Positions 1 through 7,377 of a stretch of DNA of 27,435 bases are shown piece after piece. How positions within the stretch are numbered: position 1 is the first letter of the stretch; every line of letters starts with the position of its first letter. Below the pieces are notes generated by a model. That model worked only from the letters and a program-made list of their open reading frames with translations. It did no database searches and was not told the origin of the DNA. Made by a program: the position numbers and the translations under genes. The stretch lies in the NCBI RefSeq assembly GCF_000186865.1, contig NW_008705580.1, positions 412,697 through 440,131 on the forward strand. The letters run 5' to 3'. The stretch comes from Aureococcus anophagefferens. Taxonomy: Eukaryota; Sar; Pelagophyceae; Pelagomonadales; Pelagomonadaceae.

Positions 1-15
1 TGTGGGTGAGGCACA

Positions 16-165
16 TGAAAAGACGCGACATCCGGACGATTGCGAGGTGGCGCAAACGGGCAGCCTCAGGGGGTGGAATGGGGCGCGGCAGCTTCCCCCG
101 ACCCGAATTTCGGTCGCCTTCGAGTCACAGAGCGTCGGGAATCGTTCGTCATGAGGGCGATCAGA
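16..165 (+). repeat. Diverged dispersed repeat, copy A
   Basis: This stretch resembles 3640-3788 in the same orientation. Shared blocks in the same order include TGAAAA, CGCGACAT, CGATTGCG, GGAATG, GGCGCG, CCCCCGACCC and a final GGGATCGTT-like block with small indels. By eye the two copies agree at roughly 70% of positions. It has no convincing protein reading. It probably belongs to an old repeat family; the family and the true ends are unknown. Confidence 0.5.
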
Positions 166-170
166 TGCCC

Positions 171-790
171 TCGCGGCACCCTTCGGCTCGAGCCGATTTG
201 ATCGAGATCACCTCACCGGCTCCGGGAGGCGCGCGGCGCCGCGGGTGACACGGCGCTCACTGCGCAATGCATGCGGCGTTCGGGCCGCGGCAACCTTGAC
301 AGGCCACTCGGGAGGGACATTCCAGGCGGTGTTTACTCGAGATGCCGCGGCCCGCTCGAGCCCTGGAACTAAGTTGGGCCTCTCGTCGGTCGCCCCCCAC
401 CATTAACGGCCGTTCTCGTCATCCACGGGCTGCCCCGACGCGAACTAAGTTGCTCGCCTTCGACCGATGGTCTTTCCCGAGCGACTCGCACCCGGGCCCG
501 AGGCGCGGCAAGGTCCACAGACCGAGCGCCGCGCCAAGTCCTGGAACCGCTGCATCGGCTAGCGAAAGACGCGTTTTAGCCCAGATCTGACAAAACGAGC
601 AAAGCCTGGGGGGGCTGATCTCAGATCAAGCCGGGTCTATTCGGAGCAGTTTCGGGCAAGGCGACGGACAAAAGAATCGACGCGTTTAACACAAGTTTCG
701 ACGCGTTTAACAAAAGATCTGCACGGCGCCGTCCCAAGCACACACTATCAGCAGGAGTGCGGAGGCAGCGTCTGAGCGCGGAAACGGTGT
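171..790. other. Intergenic, no gene recognised
   Basis: Only short, low-quality open frames are present. A direct repeat of the word GACGCGTTTAACA-like lies at about 678-710 (two adjacent copies of TCGACGCGTTTAACA). Nothing here supports a gene, and no promoter element could be assigned. Confidence 0.4.
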
Positions 791-944
791 TTTGCATCGA
801 CGTCCTGCATGTGACGCCCTTCCAGCGCTTCCAGTGCGTCAGCACGCTGTCGCATACCTTCCGCGTCCCATGCAACTCCGGGGCTGCCCCGCATTCGCAC
901 GCGACGGCGGCGTTTCTGTCGTCGTGGGCTGCCTCGTCGCCGCC

Positions 945-2052
945 ATGGGTGCCACAGCCGACGACAGCGACAACGTCGTCGTGTGCCTGCTACCGCCGTC
1001 GATGCGGTTCGGAGCGCTGCGTCGCCGCGCGGCCGCGGCGCGCGGCGCGGCCCGGCGCCGGCGCGAGGGCGCGGCCCGTGACCGGTTCCTGGCGGCCCGG
1101 GGCCGCGCGGAGCTCGCCGCGCTCGCGGCCTGAGCGGCGGGCCTGCGCGCGGCGGTCCGCGGCCCTGGGCCGCTTTCTCGCGGCGGGCGCGGGTCCGCGG
1201 CGCTCCGCGCGCGGTCGCGGCGCCGGCGGCTCGCGCGGGGCCTCGGCGCGTGGCGGCGGCGCTGGGAGGCGGCCGCGGGCGCCGCGGCGCTCCACCGCGG
1301 CGCGGCGCCGGCGCTCGGCCGCTGGTGGAAGGCGCGCGTCGCCGACGTCGAGGGCCCCGCGGCCGCGGCGGACGTCGCGGCCGCGCTCCGGTGCCTCCGC
1401 CACGTCGCGCCGGCCTCACGCGGCGCGCTCCGCGCGTGGCGCATGGCCGCGGCGGCGTCCGCGGCCGCCGCCGCGGACGGCGCGGCGCTCAGGAGCCGCG
1501 TCGCTGTCTGGCGGCGGCCGCGCGGAGCCGGCTCCGCCGGGGCCTCGCGGCTTGGGCCGCGGCCGCGCGCCGCACGCTCCGGCTGACGGTGGCGCGCCAC
1601 GTGGTCCACGTCTAGCGGTCTCGCGCGCTCCGCGGCGCGCTCGCGGCAATCGCCGCGGCGGCCGCGGCCGCGGCGCTCGACGCGCGGCGCGGCGCGGTCG
1701 CCGCCTGGCCAAGGACGCCGGCTACGCGCCGCCGCCGCGCGCGCCGCTCGCCGCGGTGCACGCGGAGCCGACGCCCGACCTGCGAGGGCCGGAGTTCCTG
1801 GCTCGCGTGCGCCGCGAAGCCGACGCCGCCGCGGCCCACCCCATGCTCGTGAACGACGACGAGGACCTCGTCGTGGTCCAGCTCGAGGCCTCCGACGCCG
1901 TCGAGGACCACTTCGCGCGCGCCGAGAGCGCGGTGCTCGAGCTGATCCGCGACGACCGCGCGTTCCGCGACGCCGGTCGCGCGGACAGCAACAAGGCCGA
2001 GCTCGTCGTCCCCGCTTCCTCCGCTGGACACCGCGTGCTGGCATGTCGATGA
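945..2052 (+). pseudogene. GC-rich disrupted gene with Trp-containing helical repeats
   Basis: Protein-like sequence is spread over three frames of the plus strand. From an ATG at 945 one frame reads MGATADDSDNVVVCLLPPS and continues into Arg/Ala-rich helix. It meets an in-frame TGA at 1131-1133, yet coding character goes on after it. Around 1500 the signal moves to a second frame (LRRGLAAWAAAARR) that stops at 1613-1615, then resumes (LDARRGAVAAW). From about 1705 a third frame carries a convincing acidic end (HPMLVNDDEDLVVVQLEASD) to the stop at 2052. Third codon positions in that last part are almost all G or C. Repeated Ala/Arg helices ending in Trp recall SFI1-like repeats, but I cannot name the protein. 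It may be a decayed gene, or a gene with very short introns that I cannot place. Its base composition differs sharply from the rest of the window. Confidence 0.4.
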
Positions 2053-2224
2053 ATGGTCGAATCGCCGGCAAACTTTGTGGGATTGGGTGTGTGATCATGG
2101 GCCACAAAGGGAGGGCGTTTATGTACGGGAACGGCTGATGAGGCCCGAAATAAGTTCTTCCCAGCCGCTGGATGCCCCGCTGGACGCGAGGGGGTCGCGG
2201 CTTCGAATCCCCCTTCCGCGAAGC

Positions 2225-2251
2225 GGCGCGGACGGCGCGGACGGCGCGGAC
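2225..2251 (+). repeat. Three tandem copies of GGCGCGGAC
   Basis: Three exact 9-base units follow one another directly, after the disrupted GC-rich gene. This is a simple tandem repeat with no evident coding role. Confidence 0.8.
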
Positions 2252-2471
2252 CGCGCCGCGCGGACGCGGCACGGGGTCACTAACTAGACCGAGCCTTCCG
2301 ATCGTGCTCTCGTTCCTCGTTCCCTTACCTTAGGCCTCCCTTCCCTTCGATATCTCTCTGCGCCCCCGGCCGGCTAACCACACTGTCTACCCGAGTATCT
2401 CAGAGCCTACCCCACCACCCCCGCCGCGCGCTAATGCTATACTTGCGAGGTAGCAGTCCGGAGGTTAAACC

Positions 2472-2487
2472 CGGCGAATATTCGCCG
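2472..2487. repeat. 16-bp perfect palindrome
   Basis: CGGCGAATATTCGCCG equals its own reverse complement. It lies about 55 bp from a second, longer palindrome, in a region without a gene. Confidence 0.85.
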
Positions 2488-2541
2488 ACTAGCACCAAGA
2501 TAGCTCCGTTGATCAGGCGAATTTCCCGCGTACCTAGCTGG

Positions 2542-2569
2542 TAACATATCCCGCCGGCGGGATATGTTA
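2542..2569. repeat. 28-bp perfect palindrome
   Basis: Each 14-base arm (left arm TAACATATCCCGCC) is an exact reverse complement of the other, with no spacer. A palindrome this long is very unlikely by chance. It could be a transposon end, a protein binding site or a cruciform-forming relic. No flanking gene explains it. Confidence 0.9.
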
Positions 2570-3076
2570 AACGGCGAGAGGGGAGCGTTTCCCAGCGCAT
2601 CTATTCGGGCGATGGCTTTCGAAGCGGCTTTGTTTGGCCAATCGATTTCTGCTTTCTAAAGAACTCCACCCGCGCTCAAGACTGATAAAGTAACATGGAC
2701 GGTGCCAGTCGTCTCTGATCTCAAGTCAAATCTGTTTGCGCTGGACGTCACCTAATAAACTAAAACTAAATGTGCGGGCTATTGGTCTGATATTCAACGC
2801 ACCAACTTGTTTTTTAGGAATTGTGGATGTCCACCAATAAGCGCTGCTGTAATTCGCTGGTACCAGCTGCCGTAAGGTCGCCAGCATAGAATCTCAACGA
2901 CGTGAGTTCCAACAAGTAGAGGGAGGTGACCTGAGGTGTAGCATTGTAAAAAAATTGTGAAGCAGGCAGGGGTGTCACAGAAGCCATAGCCCGCAAGCTC
3001 AAGCCTATGGAGCTCGTCTGTCTGGTAAACTTCTATGTGTAGCTTTGGAGCAGCTGCGACAACCTACACAAGACTT

Positions 3077-3634
3077 TCACGTTTCAGTTAACACATCGAT
3101 TGCACCGGGTTTGACAGATGAAACGCGAAGAAGCACATCTACAGGGTGGTCAAAGATTGCGAGATTCCCCGCGCGTTCATGCGCATAGCACTGGCTATGA
3201 CCCTGCCTTACGCCTTCGAGGATCCTCCAATCGTGTGAATGTTCTATGAACCAGCGCAGCTGCAACGTCTTAGTACTATTCGCGAAGTCTGTCGGATAAT
3301 TTAAATTACTCGCACGACGATCGGAGACAGAATGCGCACCGGCTGTCTCGATGGTCCCAACATAATGTGTATAATGTGCGTCCATGACCGCGGGAGCGGT
3401 TGACATCAACTGATGGTATAGATGGAGTTCACTAATAGAAGCTTTCAGCAACAATGTGGTATCCCATTCTGGTATCCCATACAGACATCCATCAAACATC
3501 AGTCGATCTATCCGCAGGACGCATCTGAGCGGCCGAGAGAGTATGGCAGCCTTTGTGGTGGCGCAGCTCCGCAAATATGGGGAATTGCGCAACGATCTCA
3601 GCAGCTTTGAGGGCCGCACGCGCACGGACAACAC
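3077..3634 (-). CDS. Unrecognised ORF, 185 codons
   Basis: This open frame is uninterrupted for 185 codons. I recognise no domain, signal peptide or membrane segment. The C-terminal half (for example LRWFIEHSHDWRILEGV) has protein-like composition. An ORF of this length could still occur by chance about once in a few windows of this size. It lies between the palindrome region and repeat copy B, overlapping neither. It may be a fragment of a mobile element or spurious. Confidence 0.2.
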   Translation of the reverse strand: MLSVRVRPSKLLRSLRNSPYLRSCATTKAAILSRPLRCVLRIDRLMFDGCLYGIPEWDTTLLLKASISELHLYHQLMSTAPAVMDAHYTHYVGTIETAGAHSVSDRRASNLNYPTDFANSTKTLQLRWFIEHSHDWRILEGVRQGHSQCYAHERAGNLAIFDHPVDVLLRVSSVKPGAIDVLTET

Positions 3635-3639
3635 ACTGG

Positions 3640-3788
3640 TGAAAACGCGACATTCAGGCGATTGCGCGGCGACTCAGACGGGCGAGTTTAGGGGCTGGAA
3701 TGCGGCGCGCTCGACTCCCCCGACCCCCTAAAGCTGTTTTCGAACTCGTGCAGCGACAGGGATCGTTTGTCGTCACTCCGGCATCGCC
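3640..3788 (+). repeat. Diverged dispersed repeat, copy B
   Basis: This is the partner of 16-165, in the same orientation. The shared order of blocks (TGAAAA, CGCGACATTC, GGCGATTGCG, GGCTGGAATG, CTCCCCCGACCC, GGGATCGTTTGTCGTCA) supports common descent with small insertions and deletions. It is not coding in any frame I can support. Confidence 0.5.
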
Positions 3789-4162
3789 TTGTTAAAAGGT
3801 CTGGCCGGCGAGAGTCGAGATCGTCGAGTTTGTCTGGTCGGGGCTCGGGCGCCGCGGCTGCCCGCCGGGACACAGTGACGGTTCACGATTCCTCCAGCGC
3901 CAGTGACGCGAGGAGGTTGTCCCAGGACGTCCCCCGGTCGAGCGACCATCGCATCCAGCCGCACCAGGTCCTGGGACCGTTTGCATGTGGCGTGGACGCG
4001 CCGCAGCCAGGGGCAACCCGACCGCAGCGGCTTCGAGGCCTCCGAGGAAGCCGAAAGCTCGTCAGAGTGGCTATCGATGGTCACGAAGGCTGTATGAGTC
4101 GCCGCGCGGGCCGTAGCTCGCCATACATGGAGAATGCGACCAGGCTGCGACTTTTGCGAAAA

Positions 4163-4178
4163 CGCAGCCCGGGCTGCG
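4163..4178. repeat. 16-bp perfect palindrome
   Basis: CGCAGCCCGGGCTGCG reads the same on both strands. It lies 22 bp before the longer near-perfect palindrome at 4201-4242. Confidence 0.85.
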
Positions 4179-4200
4179 CCTGCGACGAAGTGGGCCGTCC

Positions 4201-4242
4201 GGTATCCACAGTCTGGTATCCGGATACCAGACTGCGGATACC
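4201..4242. repeat. 42-bp near-perfect palindrome
   Basis: The left arm begins GGTATCCACAGTCTGG and the right arm ends AGACTGCGGATACC. Two 21-base arms abut without a spacer and pair at 20 of 21 positions, with a single A/C mismatch. The word GGTATCC also recurs inside the arms, giving a nested repeat. A similar TGGTATCCCA word occurs twice at about 3455-3480. It could fold as a cruciform or be the remains of an inverted-repeat transposon. Confidence 0.85.
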
Positions 4243-4553
4243 TCGCTGCGGCTCGCCTTAACTGAAAGCTTCTAATCTAGCCCAAATTGAATCAGGAATG
4301 AAGGCCGACAAACAAATAATGAGCAACCGTTGGTGGCCACTGAGTATCCTGACTAGGGTTACATACTCTCCTGATACTTCCCTCCCTGTCTACGTATATT
4401 ACAATAATACATAGCACAGGACACCAGGGGCACTTCCCCCCAACGGCCCCTCTCCAGCCCCGCCAACGGCCTCCCAACGGACAGTCCCCAGGGGCTTGGC
4501 CTCAACGTGGCCAAAGATACCGGCTCCGGCCACGCGGAGGGACCCCCTGGGTT
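4243..4553. other. Intergenic, no gene recognised
   Basis: No supported ORF, RNA gene or regulatory site. The stretch becomes GC-rich toward the direct repeat that starts at 4554. Confidence 0.4.
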
Positions 4554-4670
4554 GCTACCCCGGGCCCCGGGGAAGCGGCGAGCTGGGAGAGGACCACCAC
4601 AACCAGCAGCTTTATTTGGCTGCATGATGATAGGTGGTCTAAGCCCACTAACTCGTTACCGGAAACATAC
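4554..4670 (+). repeat. Left copy of a 117-bp direct repeat
   Basis: This stretch matches 10181-10297 without gaps over 117 positions with about 8 differences (about 93%). The core CCCCGGGGAAGCGGCGAGCT and the end CGTTACCGGAAACATAC are shared, and both copies point the same way. Similarity stops abruptly after GGAAACATAC. The two copies bound a 5.5-kb block holding a retroelement-like fragment and a hydroxylase gene, so they could be short terminal repeats of a composite or retroelement. They may equally be two copies of an unrelated dispersed repeat. Confidence 0.85.
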
Positions 4671-5208
4671 ATAATAGTTTATTCGACTGGTGGCAGATTC
4701 GTACAGCCTTTCGCAGCCCCTTGGCTCGCTTGAGGGCCGTCAGCGACGATCGAAGTCAGCCCGGTCCGACCCCCGGGGGGCTGATCCTAAAATGGATGCA
4801 ATGAGCAAAGGCCAGTGGAAAAAATGATGGCCAACAGCATGCCACTAACCTGCCCCGGCTGAAATCTAGTTAGTTAGTCGTTCAACATTAGAGAGATAGA
4901 GAGATTTCTATCTTCATCTTCAGTGAACAGTGAACTGCATCTTGATGTTGCAGTGCACCTTACCCCACTGCGCTCCTACTGCGTATCCTGCTAGTTTTCC
5001 CTTCCCTTCCTTAATTCATTCTAATCCAGTTTCAAGTCTTATAGACAGCGAACTGAAGGAGTGACTGCCAAGCAGGCACAGAGTGCATAGCGCTCTTCTG
5101 TGTCTGTGGTGTCTGTCTGGTTAGCGTCACAGCGACGTGCCAGGTAGCACCAGGCTCAGCGAGGTTGCACAGTCGCCGGACAGTGCACCTGCTGGATAGT
5201 AGTTTGAC
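4671..5208. other. Non-coding stretch before the coiled-coil ORF
   Basis: No supported gene. It holds a GA-rich simple tract at about 4893-4908 and two copies of CAGTGCACCT (about 4951 and 5181). The sequence TGGTGGCAGA at 4688-4697 is loosely like a retroelement primer binding site but is not placed correctly to be called one. Confidence 0.35.
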
Positions 5209-5374
5209 TGACGTCATAGCGACGTTAGGAAGCTAGTAAACTATCCTAACTTTCTAGGTGTGGGCCGACGCTCGGCCTCCTGTGAAGCCTCGCTTCATTC
5301 TTTTCTCTTCTCTTTACCCGCTTCGCGCTCTTTTCTCTTCGCTTTCGCCTCCGCGCTTGCTTTGAGGGGGAGAG
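5209..5374 (+). promoter_or_regulatory. Possible promoter region with a CRE-like site and a pyrimidine-rich leader
   Basis: The perfect octamer TGACGTCA at 5209-5216 matches the bZIP (CRE/ATF) consensus. It is followed by a pyrimidine-rich tract at about 5292-5350 with many CTTTTCTCTTC-type words just before the ATG at 5375. Similar pyrimidine-rich leaders are common near eukaryotic transcription starts. No TATA box is evident. This is an inference from motif and position only. Confidence 0.3.
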
Positions 5375-6643
5375 ATGACGTCCGAAGGTGGCGAGAAAGA
5401 GGCCGCCGAGAAACGCGTTGCAAAGCTAGTCGCGGAAGCGGCGGAAGCTGAGGACAGACAGAATGTCACTCAGAAAGAGCTCAGAGAGCAGCTGGATGAT
5501 ACAGTTACATCCGCGCTTGAACGATTTGAGACAAGCTTCAAAGCCAGTATAGCAGAATCACTGGAGAGCGTAAAGAATGGTCTCAGGGATGAGTTTCATA
5601 GGTCACTCCCAGACTTCGGTATCATAAAGCAAGAAGCAGCCAATCTTAAGGAACAGGTGCACAACCTTAGTGACGGTCTTAACAGCCTCACAGCCAAGTT
5701 TCACGACCATGTGGATGACATAGAGAGTGCTGACCTGAAGAGGGACGCTGCACAAAAGACACACTTGCAGATACTTGAAGCAAAACAGAAGACCGTACTA
5801 AGTGACATTAGAGGCAAAGCCTTGAAAATAAAGGGAGAGTCTGTTGACACAGAGGACATAGTCAAAACAGTATTAGCACAGATAGAACCTAGGCTCGTCA
5901 CGCTAGCATCAGGTCAACAGCAGCTTCCAAGAAGTCACGGACCCGAACTTTCAACAAACGAGTTCTATGGACAGGCGCCCAAGTTTCCTCAGCATCTACT
6001 ACTAAGTGACCGTACCTCACACATACACGCTGCTATAGAGGAGGGACATTACTTCAAGGTAGGTGTAAACCCTGAGCTGCAACTGTCTAAGTTCAAACAG
6101 CAAAATATCAACTTCTCCCGACTAGCGGACATTGAGAAACCATGGGAAGAGTACATTTATGGTGCAGATTACTTTCATAGATATCAGCAAGAAGCCAAGA
6201 AGATAGTTTCAATCTATGATGGAGAAAGAGACATAAGTACACATGGTGGAAGAGGCTACAGCTACGTCTACATAGGCACTCAGGCAATTCTCTTTGGGAG
6301 AACAGCTTTTGATACGCTACAAGCCAGGATGAAAGAAATCCTCAAGGAGACAATCCCTCTTGAGGATGAGTCAGTGATTCCAAAGTACTCGTGCCCAGAC
6401 TGGAAGGGTCCGAACAAGAATCCGAACTCATCTCGATTCATGACTCAGGAACTACATTTGGAAAACGCAGTCAGAGCTAGTAGACTAACTCTTATTTTTT
6501 ATAGGGGGAGCATGGAAAGACTGAGCTCAACTAACCTCCAGTACGAGCTACTGGAAAAACATCTCGGACAGGAAGAAGTCTCAAATGGCGTATTTCAGTG
6601 GATGCAGAAAGTAATTATAGGCGCCACCGTGTCCAATCTGTGA
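5375..6643 (+). CDS. Coiled-coil protein, possible gag-like ORF of a retroelement
   Basis: This 422-codon intronless ORF starts at an ATG with G at -3. Residues about 1-165 are rich in Glu, Lys, Gln and Leu in heptad-like spacing (for example QKELREQLDDTVTSALERF), suggesting a coiled coil. The middle (residues about 200-330) is globular and aromatic-rich. The last part (LLEKHLGQEEVSNG) recalls the His-containing start of a gag-pre-integrase zinc motif. At 6611-6620 a 10-base GT...AG-shaped stretch separates this frame from the next, in which a Cys-x-x-Cys follows. I know no family for the N-terminal part. The placement before an integrase-like fragment makes a gag-like role the best guess, but a host coiled-coil gene is possible. 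Base composition is lower in GC than the left end of the window. Confidence 0.45.
   Translation: MTSEGGEKEAAEKRVAKLVAEAAEAEDRQNVTQKELREQLDDTVTSALERFETSFKASIAESLESVKNGLRDEFHRSLPDFGIIKQEAANLKEQVHNLSDGLNSLTAKFHDHVDDIESADLKRDAAQKTHLQILEAKQKTVLSDIRGKALKIKGESVDTEDIVKTVLAQIEPRLVTLASGQQQLPRSHGPELSTNEFYGQAPKFPQHLLLSDRTSHIHAAIEEGHYFKVGVNPELQLSKFKQQNINFSRLADIEKPWEEYIYGADYFHRYQQEAKKIVSIYDGERDISTHGGRGYSYVYIGTQAILFGRTAFDTLQARMKEILKETIPLEDESVIPKYSCPDWKGPNKNPNSSRFMTQELHLENAVRASRLTLIFYRGSMERLSSTNLQYELLEKHLGQEEVSNGVFQWMQKVIIGATVSNL
6611..6620 (+). other. 10-base junction where the reading frame changes
   Basis: GTAATTATAG begins with GT, ends with AG and is 10 bases long. Protein similarity passes from one frame to another exactly across it. 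It is far too short for a normal intron, so it may be a small insertion, a sequencing error or a relic of splicing. Confidence 0.4.
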
Positions 6644-7007
6644 AGCCAACAAGGGGCAAATCCCAGTCATTCACCACAGCCCATCTTGGCATGAAAACGA
6701 ATTGGGATACACGCCGCTGCAGGCTCTCATGATAGATATATGGGACAGCCCTGTCAAATCAATGCTGGACGGATTCACATACATACTGGTATGCGTTTGC
6801 ATAAGAAGCGGTCTGGTAATAGACATAGGCATGAAGAGACTTAACGCTGATCACTTCATCGACGCCATCGTTAAGGTCTACATGCTAATTCGGTATCTGA
6901 AAGGACACCGTGACCTGGCACTTACTTACACCAAGCAGGGGAGTGGTGCTTCACTACTATTCGCTTTGAGCGAAACCTATCCCGAACTTACCCATTTACC
7001 TTCCTGA
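6621..7007 (+). pseudogene. Fragment resembling copia-type pre-integrase and integrase start
   Basis: The frame opening at 6621 carries CPICEANKG, a Cys-x-x-Cys followed by Lys-Gly, then YTPLQALMIDIWDSP, and runs to a stop at 7005-7007. In Ty1/copia elements the pre-integrase zinc motif ends with CxxCxxGK and is followed by a Pro-Leu block and an Asp-x-Trp-Gly/Asp-Pro block containing the first catalytic Asp of integrase. The match in order and spacing is suggestive. The later part (DLALTYTKQGSGASL) lacks a clear second Asp block. Reverse transcriptase and RNase H are absent downstream, so this would be a truncated element. It follows the coiled-coil ORF after a frame change at 6611-6620. I made this call from motif order alone, with no database search. 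Confidence 0.35.
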
Positions 7008-7377
7008 ACTTCAATCATCAAGTTGAAGCTACAAACCCCTGGAACTTGAAGAAGCCAGTACAACGTGCTCCTTGGCGCCCGCCGGTCGCAGCCGCAATGA
7101 CACCGAACGGAGAGGCATGATATGGTCATATGGAAGCTAGCACCAGGGAGGGGCTGCCCGGCCCCTGATATAGGGCTCGGCGCCACTGGCGCCGCCTTGT
7201 CCGAAATTCGTGCATTGTGGCCGATTTTGAGAGAAAATTCTCCGATGGCCGTCAAAATTTGTACTGCGCGCGCGGCCGCACGCGTCCGTAGGCGTACTAG
7301 AACGCCCAAAGAAAACCTCGCCCCGCACCCAAATCTAGTCTAGTTAGTCGGCATGCTGTCTACCCTAGTTAAAATAG
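7008..7377. other. Spacer with hairpins before the hydroxylase gene
   Basis: No supported ORF. It contains a GGGGC/GCCCC hairpin (arms 7150-7154 and 7161-7165) and the inverted repeat CGGCGCCACTGGCGCCG at 7179-7195 (arms with a 3-base centre). The last 60 bases before the ATG at 7378 contain CTAGTCTAGTTAG words and are AT-richer, which could hold the promoter of the next gene. Confidence 0.4.

Larger units (their letters stand above)
2053..3076. other. Intergenic region with palindromes
   Basis: No convincing ORF is present. After 2290 the sequence changes from very GC-rich to mixed and then AT-richer composition. The palindromes at 2472-2487 and 2542-2569 are the only structured elements seen. 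Confidence 0.4.

Noticed and set aside
2160..2215. tRNA-like TTCGAATCCCC string
   Set aside because: The T-arm stem does not pair with the correct 7-base loop, and no acceptor, D or anticodon arms can be placed upstream.
748..2272. Long minus-strand open frames across the GC-rich region
   Set aside because: They are Arg/Pro/Ala-rich shadows caused by the lack of AT-rich stops. The plus strand carries the strong G/C third-position bias and the plausible acidic C-terminus.
3767..4261. 164-codon plus-strand ORF
   Set aside because: It runs through repeat copy B and both palindromes and has an Arg/Ser-rich random composition, so it is unlikely to be a gene.
4688..4697. Primer-binding-site-like TGGTGGCAGA after the left direct repeat
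   Set aside because: It begins 18 bases after the end of the shared repeat, whereas a retroelement site should lie within a few bases of it. The match is also short.
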